Of a DNA stretch of 7,370 nt, positions 1 to 5,552 are shown in pieces. Position numbers and translations under genes: made by a program. The notes under the pieces are model-generated. The model worked only from the letters and a program-made list of their open reading frames with translations, was not told where the DNA came from and did no database searches. The DNA comes from Limnoglobus sp. (lineage in GTDB: Bacteria; Planctomycetota; Planctomycetia; Gemmatales; Gemmataceae), in contig JANXNT010001283.1 of the NCBI GenBank assembly GCA_025353985.1, positions 1 to 7,370 of the forward strand, written 5' to 3'. Every line of letters begins with the position of its first letter. Positions within the stretch are counted from its first letter, which is position 1.

Positions 1-2896
1 TCGGCGTGACGGTGGTGCCCGGGAACCCGGGGAGCGTGCCGCCCGTCTTGACGTCGGCGACCACGGCGCCGCTCGCGATGTCGATGGCCGCCTTCGCTGA
101 CACCTCGGCGTCAGTCAGTTCGTCGCGTTCGCGCAACAGCACGGCTTTGCTATGTTGAATCCGGCCGAGCAACATCGAAGTCTGCCCACCGGCCGTGCTG
201 CGAGTGGCAATGTCTTGCAACACGCGCTCGGCGGCACCGATCGCGGTCGTGGCATCGCGCAGGCGACCGACCACTTGCAGTGCGGCCGCGTAGTTGAGGT
301 TCGCTTGCGCGAATTGTTCGCGGTAGCCGGGGTCCGCCGGGTAGATCGCAATCAAGCGCGACCACGCCTTCACCGAGTCATCCGCATGTCGCAACGCCGG
401 CGTTTCCTTCGTCGCCGCGTTCGCGGGAATCGGTTCCAATTTTGGCGAAAGATCCGACAGCAGAACGCGGTTCGCCAACCGCCCGATGTACGGCATCCGG
501 TCGGCGGTGCGCGTGACACTGTCACCGGGCTGTCGCTGAATCGCGATGTTCGCGAGCAGCGTATCCGCATCGGCCAACTGCACCAGATATGGCGCGGATG
601 TCGGGTTATCGACGAGCAATTTTACGAGAATTTCGCGGGCCTGCACGGTGCTGTTTCGGGCCTCGACGGCTAACCCCGCCTTATGGTGAAGCAGACCGAT
701 CTGACGTAAACTCTGCGCGAGCCGATACTGATACTCTGGCTCAGTAGTGACATTTTGTGCGAGAATTTGGCGGTTTTGAAGTGCGGCGCGGAAGAACGCC
801 TCCGCTTCGGCGGGTTGGTTCAATCGCAGGTATGCCAACCCGAGGCGGTCGTCGGCTTGGCCGAGCCGGTGCCAGATTTCCGCGCGGAATGGCTTCTTGC
901 CATCGACATCGGACTTCACCATCGCGCTGAACGTATCGCCCGCTTTCTGGAGCATCGCTTTCGCGGTTTCGAACTTCCCCGTGCCGAGTTGCAAGATGCC
1001 GCGATAGAGTTGGATCTCGCCTTGGAGCAACGTCCGATCGTCGGCATCGGCCTGTGCCGGTGCGCTTGCGATCAAGTCGTCCGCCTTCTGAAATGCCTCC
1101 TCGGCCAGCGGGGTATTCCCGAGTCGCGAATGCAATCGGCCCGCACGGTACCACGCCCCCGCGACGAATAATTTCGATTCCGCCGTGTCGGGAGTTTCGG
1201 CCACGAATCGTTCGTACTTCTTCAAAATGCTTTCGAGGAAGCGTTTCTGTTGGCCGGTCAGCGGTTGCTGTCCCGTAAGTATTTCCGTCATTGCATCGTC
1301 GCTGAGCGAAAGTAACGCATCGCGGGCTTCACCGCGGGCGCGGATGGCACGATCGCGGGCGGCGACGGTCTTCTGTTGTTCGACGGTCAAATCGTCGTGC
1401 GCCACACCGAGTTCTGCGTACGCGACTTCGGTCTGTTGTTTCGCTTCGACGGTACGATTTTTTTCTGCGTTGACGGCGATCAAGCCAACGGCCAAACCGA
1501 CTGCGGTCGTGACGAGTAGCACTGCCGAGGTTGTGACGAGCGTGCGGTGGCGTTTCATCCAACGGCTCGCACGCAAACGGAACAGCTCGCGGTAACAACT
1601 GATCGGCTCATCGGCGAGCCAGCGTTCGACATCGACGCCGAGCAACATCGCGGAACCGTGGCGATGCTCTGGGTTCAGCGACATCGCTTTTTTGCAAATC
1701 GCTTCGAGCGCGAGCGGCACGCCGGGCTTCATTTCCTGAAGCGGAGTCGATGCTCCATAACGTACCTTTTTCAGTATTTCTTCGACTTTTCCGCTGAACG
1801 GTGCGTGACCGCCGAGGATGGTGTAAAGCGTCGCGCCGAGGCTATAAATATCGGCGGCGGGACCGATATCGTCCCATAGCCCGTCGGCCTGTTCAGGACT
1901 CATATACGATGGCGTACCCATCGCCGTGCCCATCTCGGTTTGCGTACCCGATTCGCCAACCGGGTTGGGAGTGATGCTCGGCTGGAAATTCCAATTCCCC
2001 GTCCCCTCAGGGGATTCCTGCGGTGCCTGTGGGGCGATCCGTTGCGTGGCCAAGACCGGCACCACTGCCGTCGTATCCGTCTTCCGTCGTGCGGCCGCAG
2101 AAATGTCTTTTGCCAGACCCCAGTCTACGACGAGCGTTTCGCCAAACGCACCCAGCATCACGTTCGCAGGCTTTAAGTCGCGGTGCAAAATTTCGCGACT
2201 ATGCGCGTAGCCGATGGTGTTGCAGATATCAACGAACCGCTTGAGGAGTTGCCTCATCAACAATGAGCGTTCGTGCGGATCGCGGTAAGGATCTTTATCT
2301 TTCGCGTGGAATTCGCGAAGCGCATCTTGAAGGCTATCGCCGGTGATGAACCGCATCGCGTAATACGGCGTGCCATCGGGGTGCTGGTTCAACCCATACA
2401 CCGGAACGACGCCGGGGTGTTCGAGGCGGCCCGTCACTTGGGCTTCGAGTAAAAATCGCGACGCCACCAACGGATCGCGTGCAAAACGCGGTTGGATCTC
2501 TTTCAGAACCACCTGGCGATCGAGTTCGCGATCGACCGCCACGGAGACTTGGCCCATCCCGCCCTTGGCCAACGGGCGAACGACGCCGAACCGCGAGACC
2601 TTCGCCGTATCGGTTGTCGTTGTGCGACCCGCTTGAGGAACGTACCCTGAAGGTGCCACAAACGTGCCACTCGCAGACTCGTACGGCACCGAGCCGTACT
2701 CCGATTGCCGACTGCCCGCCACAGCATCCGGGTCGTAACTCGCGGGTGCGGCCAAAGTCTGCGCGAACAAGTCCGGCTCTGATACCGCAGGCACTGGAAG
2801 CGGCTCGGGTCGCCGTTCGGGTGGCTTCGGCGGCGCGGAAATTTGCGGTAGCGTACCCGTGTTAAAGTCCGATTGCGGACTCGACTCGTCTTTCAT
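1..2896 (-). CDS. Membrane-anchored Ser/Thr protein kinase with TPR-like outer domain (3' end off window)
   Basis: Hanks-type Ser/Thr kinase that would phosphorylate proteins in the cytoplasm; 965 residues are visible and the C-terminus is cut off by the left edge. The frame stays open throughout. Residues 1-100 are a Pro/Ser-rich, probably disordered leader. The kinase domain runs from about 104 to 430: glycine loop AKGGMGQV (110-117), VVLK lysine 132, HRDLKPANVML with catalytic Asp240, DWG at 258-260 in place of DFG, GTPSYMSPEQ (327-336) and DIYSLG (349-354). A typical planctomycete tail (ERWLADEPIS) follows. MKRHR at 447-451 precedes one transmembrane helix (about 453-475), then a charged probable coiled coil (478-525) and helical TPR-like repeats to the window edge, presumably outside the cytoplasmic membrane. 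The stretch between DWG and GTP is long, about 66 residues. The start is the first ATG of the open frame; no strong Shine-Dalgarno is visible. Signal and substrate are unknown. Confidence 0.93.
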   Translation of the reverse strand, partial: MKDESSPQSDFNTGTLPQISAPPKPPERRPEPLPVPAVSEPDLFAQTLAAPASYDPDAVAGSRQSEYGSVPYESASGTFVAPSGYVPQAGRTTTTDTAKVSRFGVVRPLAKGGMGQVSVAVDRELDRQVVLKEIQPRFARDPLVASRFLLEAQVTGRLEHPGVVPVYGLNQHPDGTPYYAMRFITGDSLQDALREFHAKDKDPYRDPHERSLLMRQLLKRFVDICNTIGYAHSREILHRDLKPANVMLGAFGETLVVDWGLAKDISAAARRKTDTTAVVPVLATQRIAPQAPQESPEGTGNWNFQPSITPNPVGESGTQTEMGTAMGTPSYMSPEQADGLWDDIGPAADIYSLGATLYTILGGHAPFSGKVEEILKKVRYGASTPLQEMKPGVPLALEAICKKAMSLNPEHRHGSAMLLGVDVERWLADEPISCYRELFRLRASRWMKRHRTLVTTSAVLLVTTAVGLAVGLIAVNAEKNRTVEAKQQTEVAYAELGVAHDDLTVEQQKTVAARDRAIRARGEARDALLSLSDDAMTEILTGQQPLTGQQKRFLESILKKYERFVAETPDTAESKLFVAGAWYRAGRLHSRLGNTPLAEEAFQKADDLIASAPAQADADDRTLLQGEIQLYRGILQLGTGKFETAKAMLQKAGDTFSAMVKSDVDGKKPFRAEIWHRLGQADDRLGLAYLRLNQPAEAEAFFRAALQNRQILAQNVTTEPEYQYRLAQSLRQIGLLHHKAGLAVEARNSTVQAREILVKLLVDNPTSAPYLVQLADADTLLANIAIQRQPGDSVTRTADRMPYIGRLANRVLLSDLSPKLEPIPANAATKETPALRHADDSVKAWSRLIAIYPADPGYREQFAQANLNYAAALQVVGRLRDATTAIGAAERVLQDIATRSTAGGQTSMLLGRIQHSKAVLLRERDELTDAEVSAKAAIDIASGAVVADVKTGGTLPGFPGTTVTP

Positions 2897-2919
2897 CGCC
2901 AAATCCCGTGGTGATAGTT

Positions 2920-2948
2920 CGGGGAAGGCGATCCCCGCGTCAATTCTA
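2920..2948 (-). promoter_or_regulatory. Possible kinase promoter -10 and leader hairpin
   Basis: Read on the minus strand, TAGAAT (2948-2943) resembles a sigma-70 -10 box, but no good -35 box sits 16-18 bases upstream. Just downstream is a perfect 6-bp inverted repeat, CGGGGA at 2920-2925 with TCCCCG at 2932-2937 (6-base loop), ending about 23 bases before the kinase ATG. If the box is used, the transcript would start at or close to this hairpin. No T-run follows, so it is unlikely to be an intrinsic terminator for the upstream fragment. The remainder of 2897-3011 shows nothing else I can name. Confidence 0.25.
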
Positions 2949-3011
2949 TGCGATTTGCTTCGTTTGGACTAACATCGAAATTCGCCGCGACGCGGAGTCC
3001 TCTCACCGGAT

Positions 3012-3389
3012 TCAATCCGTCGAGGCGAGTTTTTTGATTCGATCGATGGCGTGTTTTGCTTCTTCTGTGAGTGTCTCACCCGCGGTTCCCGATGCCCAGC
3101 GGGTCAGCGCAGTTCTCGCTTGCGACGGAAATGCCGCACCAATCGACTTGTCGAGCGCGATCCTTTCTACGACTTCGATCACACGCACAATACGCACATT
3201 TTCGAGGTTTGGCTGATATTGTTCGTCGAGGAGTTGTTGAGCTTTTTGGCGAACTTCCAGCGAGGATGTCGAGTCTCGAATCGAGATCAATTGGGGTTCG
3301 ATTTGTTGCGACTTGGCGGCTAATTTTCGGTAGGCCATTTGTCGTGTGGAGTAATCAGACGAGTCGAGTTGCGATAGCCAAACGGCCAC
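3012..3389 (-). CDS. Orphan C-terminal HEAT-like module of a WD40/beta-propeller protein (likely gene fragment)
   Basis: 125 residues from a GTG start, helical and soluble, with no signal peptide or membrane segment. The pattern WLSQLDSSDYSTRQMAYRKL, then SSLEVRQKAQQLLDE, VRIVRVIEVVERI and LTEEAKHAIDRIKKL matches, from memory of the family, the HEAT-like module that closes many large Gemmata WD40 or PQQ-like repeat proteins (consensus roughly ADLDS-FxVREKA, SPEVRRRxExLL, LRALRAVEVLE, LTREAKAxLxRL). Here no propeller precedes it. Family-like sequence continues a few codons upstream of the GTG (NLDLVAVW) until an in-frame TAA at 3419-3417, and no Shine-Dalgarno is seen. GC is low: 48% by hand count over 3181-3360. 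I infer a truncated remnant of a larger gene, broken next to the toxin-antitoxin remnant. It could still be expressed as a small protein. It lies upstream of the kinase on the same strand, 115 bases away. Confidence 0.6.
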   Translation of the reverse strand: MAVWLSQLDSSDYSTRQMAYRKLAAKSQQIEPQLISIRDSTSSLEVRQKAQQLLDEQYQPNLENVRIVRVIEVVERIALDKSIGAAFPSQARTALTRWASGTAGETLTEEAKHAIDRIKKLASTD

Positions 3390-3405
3390 AAGATCGAGAT
3401 TGATT

Positions 3406-3425
3406 TCATAGGAGACTTACTATCA
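3406..3425 (+). promoter_or_regulatory. Antitoxin Shine-Dalgarno inside an imperfect inverted repeat (candidate operator/start region)
   Basis: AGGAGA at 3410-3415 is a clear Shine-Dalgarno for the plus strand. It sits 6-7 bases before the in-frame codon ATC at 3422-3424, ideal spacing for a start, whereas the first ATG (3440) is about 24 bases away. The arms TCATAG (3406-3411) and CTATCA (3420-3425) form an inverted repeat with an 8-base spacer and one mismatch. ParD-type antitoxins commonly bind such repeats over their own start; that role here is inference. Changing base 3424 from C to G would make both the repeat perfect and the codon ATG. Confidence 0.4.
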
Positions 3426-3439
3426 GCCTGACATTATCC

Positions 3440-3664
3440 ATGGATTTGCAACAATTCATCGCCAGCCAGGTGGCCAGCGGAGCCTTTCGAGATCAAAACG
3501 AGCTACTGGCTGAAGCGGTACGCGCGTTGCGAATGCGACAGGAGAAAGCGGAGAAGCGTGTTGCTTTATTGAACGACCTCGAGCTGGGAATCCAATCACT
3601 CGATCGAGGTTTGGGAGAGCCGACGTCTGCAAAGCAGATTCTCGCTGAACTCGCGCAAGGTTAG
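3440..3664 (+). CDS. ParD-like ribbon-helix-helix antitoxin
   Basis: 74 residues from the first ATG. FIASQVASGAFRDQNELLAEAVRAL is the classic ParD/RHH helix-turn-helix pair (Q/K-VASGxxxxxxELLxEAVRxL), followed by a charged helix (RMRQEKAEKRVALL) and a tail, LGEPTSAKQILAEL, of the kind that wraps the toxin. Known members bind DNA as dimers, repress their own operon and neutralise a ParE/RelE toxin. The frame is open upstream to a TGA at 3401, and the codons before the ATG read ISLTLS, the expected DNA-contacting beta-strand. The genuine N-terminus is therefore probably at 3422, where an ATC stands in place of ATG behind a good Shine-Dalgarno. From ATG 3440 the strand would be missing and DNA binding probably lost. 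The toxin-like ORF starts 8 bases after the stop, as in a TA operon. GC over 3421-3600 is about 52%, lower than the flanking genes. Could be a functional solitary antitoxin or a decaying one. Confidence 0.72.
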   Translation: MDLQQFIASQVASGAFRDQNELLAEAVRALRMRQEKAEKRVALLNDLELGIQSLDRGLGEPTSAKQILAELAQG

Positions 3665-3672
3665 ATTTCCCG

Positions 3673-3828
3673 ATGCGTAACGTCATCTACTCACCCGATT
3701 CTAAACTCGATCTGTTGGCTACGTTAAATCGCGTCTCACTCCATTCGTTTTTCGAATTCCGTTCGCATTGCGGTTGCGCCTTCGTGGCGGAATTGCGCGA
3801 ACCACTTTTCTTCTGCGAGTTGAGTTAA
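3673..3828 (+). pseudogene. Truncated ParE/RelE-family toxin remnant
   Basis: An ATG 8 bases after the antitoxin stop opens a 51-codon frame. Its first 16-18 residues, MRNVIYSPDSKLDLLATL, fit the usual N-terminus of ParE/RelE-superfamily toxins (M-x-x-V-x-(F/Y)-(S/T)-P-x-(A/S)-x-x-DL). Similarity stops near 3725: from 3736 onward the frame is merely the antisense of the siroheme gene and ends at TAA 3826-3828. Family members are about 90-100 residues, so over 80% of the toxin, including all catalytic or gyrase-contact parts, is missing. Position, strand and spacing after a ParD-like gene support the call; the short match makes it moderate. It is expected to be inactive. Confidence 0.55.
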
Positions 3829-4359
3829 CAATTCTCGCCGGCGTTCTGGGTCGGGGACTTCAACGAGTATCGTTTCCCGGATTGCACTCAGCACTTCCAC
3901 GTACTCGCCGTAGCTTTCGTCGAAGTCGGTTTCTAGTTTCAGTTTGATTGTGCGCGCGAATGCCGGGGAGGCTCCGCCGGTGCTGATCGCGAGCGAAAAG
4001 CGGCCGCGTTGCACGATGGCGGGCAGCTCGAAATCGCCCGATTCGGGGTCGCTCGCCGAGTTGATAAAGATCCCAAGCGATTGGGCATCGCGTACGACTT
4101 CGCGGTTGACACTTTCCGTGGCTGCGGCGAAAACGAGTGTGACGCCGTGCAACTGGTATTTCGCGTAATCGCTGGCCAGCCAGTTAATTCCTTCGTCGCC
4201 GTGAAAATCGGCGTGGCGTTCTTCGTGTGCCACGACGCGCACAAACGCACCTGCGGCGCGAAGGCGTGCCACCTTTCGCCGACCGACCGGACCCGCCCCG
4301 ACGACGAGCACGGTTTTGCCCGCGAGGTTGAGCACGATGGGGTAGCCGATGTTCGTCAT
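3736..4359 (-). CDS. Precorrin-2 dehydrogenase (SirC/Met8/CysG N-terminal type), siroheme synthesis
   Basis: Cytoplasmic enzyme of the siroheme branch of tetrapyrrole synthesis: NAD+-dependent oxidation of precorrin-2 to sirohydrochlorin, and in Met8p/CysG also iron insertion. 207 residues, normal for a stand-alone form without the CysG methyltransferase half. Motifs: YPIVLNLAGKTVLVVGAGPVGRRK (6-29), the Rossmann NAD site with the conserved RK; FAAAT (77-81); NSASDPESGDFELPA (100-114); and the hallmark FSLAISTGGASPAFAR (121-136). C-terminal helices follow. The position of the catalytic Asp of CysG (Asp104, in NVVDAP) reads Ser103 here, with Asp104 next to it. ATG at 4359 is chosen because family proteins start just before the YP motif; a GTG at 4422 in the same frame would add 21 atypical residues and leave only 11 bases to the divergent peptidase gene. 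No other siroheme or sulfite/nitrite reductase gene is in the window. Its 3' end abuts the toxin remnant tail to tail. Confidence 0.9.
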   Translation of the reverse strand: MTNIGYPIVLNLAGKTVLVVGAGPVGRRKVARLRAAGAFVRVVAHEERHADFHGDEGINWLASDYAKYQLHGVTLVFAAATESVNREVVRDAQSLGIFINSASDPESGDFELPAIVQRGRFSLAISTGGASPAFARTIKLKLETDFDESYGEYVEVLSAIRETILVEVPDPERRRELLTQLAEEKWFAQFRHEGATAMRTEFEKRME

Positions 4360-4433
4360 GAGTGAGTTCGTCGTTCGCGGGCGGCTAAATAAAACGTAGG
4401 TATCTTCATCGTACGCTTTCACAGGTTCCCAAC
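4360..4433. promoter_or_regulatory. Divergent intergenic region between siroheme and peptidase genes
   Basis: 74 bases between the two divergent start codons, with an A/T-rich core (CTAAATAAAACG, about 4384-4395) in otherwise GC-rich DNA. Both genes must be promoted from here or from inside each other's 5' ends. I see no confident -35/-10 pair and no strong Shine-Dalgarno before either start. If the siroheme gene really began at GTG 4422 this region would be coding and only 11 bases would remain. Confidence 0.35.
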
Positions 4434-5552
4434 ATGAACTTCACCACGCAGCGCTGTGCGAATCTGATTCGCGATTTCAAAAAAGATGGCATCGACGCGA
4501 CGCTGATTACCGGCGAACACAACGTGCGTTACCTCACGGGGTTCACTGGCAGTAGTGCGTACGTCATCGGTACCGCGAAGCAATTCTACATCATTAGCGA
4601 CGATCGTTATGCGGATCAAATTCAGGAGGAATGCAAAGACATTGAGGTCCACATTCGCCCGCACAACAAGACGACACTCGAGGCAACGGCGGAACTGCTC
4701 ACGTCGCTCGGCAGCAAGGCTGCCGGCATCGAAGTCGACCAGGTGACGCTCGCGTTTCTCCAGGCACTCACATCTGCATCTCAGTCGAATTTCGTGCCGT
4801 TGCATGGCAAAGTCGAAAGCCTGCGGGCCGTGAAGGATGCTTCCGAAGTCGAAGCGATTCGCGTGGCGGTGCGGGCCGCCGAACGTGCCTTCGGTATGTT
4901 CGGTGCGATGATTTGCGAAACCGACACCGAGAAGGAACTCGCGGACAATATGGAGGCGTACATTCGTCGTGCCGGTGGAAATTGTGCTTCGTTTCCAACG
5001 ATTGTGGCGATCGGCGAACGCGGCGCGTTACCCCACGCGAAGCCGACGAACAAGATCCTCGGCGAAGGCAGCAAGTTGCTCGTCGATTGGGGCGCGGACG
5101 TCAATGGCTACAAAAGCGACATCACACGCACGTTCAAATCGCCGTTTGGCATCTCGCCGAATCGCCGTAATAAGCAAGAGCGTTCCGGGTTCGATCTGGA
5201 TGTCATCCACGATATTCTCGTGAAGGCGCAGAATGCGGCCCTCGCCACGGTCGGCGAAGGCGTCGATGCGAAAGACGTCGATGCGGCGGCTCGCAAAGTC
5301 ATTACCGATGCCGGTTACGGCGAATATTTCGTTCACGGTTTGGGCCATGGCATCGGCTTGGAAATTCACGAAGCGCCGCGGGTTCGCGAGAACTCGAACG
5401 ATGTGCTGCAACCGGGAATGGTGATTACGCTCGAACCCGGAATTTACATTCCGGGCTGGGGCGGCGTGCGCGTCGAAGACGATGTGCTAGTGAAGCGCGA
5501 AGGCGGCGTGCGGCTGACAACGCTCGCGCACGATACTGCATTACTTGGGTAA
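4434..5552 (+). CDS. Xaa-Pro aminopeptidase/dipeptidase, M24B family (aminopeptidase P/PepQ-like)
   Basis: Cytoplasmic dinuclear-metal (usually Mn) peptidase that cleaves the Xaa-Pro bond at peptide N-termini or in dipeptides. 372 residues, matching the shorter bacterial forms. The N-terminal creatinase-like domain (about 1-130) contains NVRYLTGFTGSSAYVI. The C-terminal pita-bread domain (about 135-372) has all five metal ligands: Asp218 (VDWGAD), Asp229 (SDITRTF), His305 (HGLGHGIG), Glu334 (LEPGIY) and Glu348 (RVEDDV). The accessory histidines His301 and His312 are also present. PepP versus PepQ specificity cannot be decided from sequence alone, so no symbol is given. A stretch at about 235-253 (KSPFGISPNRRNKQERSGF), after the second Asp, is longer than in typical members. 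There is no signal peptide. The stop overlaps the RND gene's stop by 12 bases, tail to tail. The start is the first ATG; only a weak AGG precedes it. Confidence 0.94.
   Translation: MNFTTQRCANLIRDFKKDGIDATLITGEHNVRYLTGFTGSSAYVIGTAKQFYIISDDRYADQIQEECKDIEVHIRPHNKTTLEATAELLTSLGSKAAGIEVDQVTLAFLQALTSASQSNFVPLHGKVESLRAVKDASEVEAIRVAVRAAERAFGMFGAMICETDTEKELADNMEAYIRRAGGNCASFPTIVAIGERGALPHAKPTNKILGEGSKLLVDWGADVNGYKSDITRTFKSPFGISPNRRNKQERSGFDLDVIHDILVKAQNAALATVGEGVDAKDVDAAARKVITDAGYGEYFVHGLGHGIGLEIHEAPRVRENSNDVLQPGMVITLEPGIYIPGWGGVRVEDDVLVKREGGVRLTTLAHDTALLG

Noticed and set aside
152..673. 173-codon plus-strand open frame
   Set aside because: Arg-rich, without recognisable motifs, and fully antisense to the kinase's TPR-like domain, which is open across the same region.
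741..1154. 137-codon minus-strand open frame in another phase, possibly indicating a frameshift in the kinase
   Set aside because: The kinase frame stays open and consistent at HRD (2185), the Met at 1291 and the window edge; the alternative product is Arg/Pro-rich shadow sequence.
2985..2995. CCGCG-A-CGCGG palindrome downstream of the HEAT-like fragment, considered as a terminator
   Set aside because: A one-base loop cannot form as drawn and no T-run follows; likely chance in GC-rich DNA.
3071..3403. Plus-strand open frames opposite the HEAT-like fragment
   Set aside because: The minus-strand product has the helical family pattern; the plus-strand products do not resemble any family.
4360..4422. 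N-terminal extension of the precorrin-2 dehydrogenase from GTG 4422
   Set aside because: The 21 added residues are unlike the family, which begins just before the YP motif, and the stretch has the A/T-rich core of an intergenic region.
5436..5455. Perfect 8-bp inverted repeat (CCCGGAAT, TTAC loop, ATTCCGGG) that could be a terminator or regulatory hairpin
   Set aside because: It encodes PGIYIPG, itself a palindromic peptide around metal ligand Glu334 in the peptidase, so protein conservation alone explains it; no T-run follows and it lies about 100 bases before the stop.
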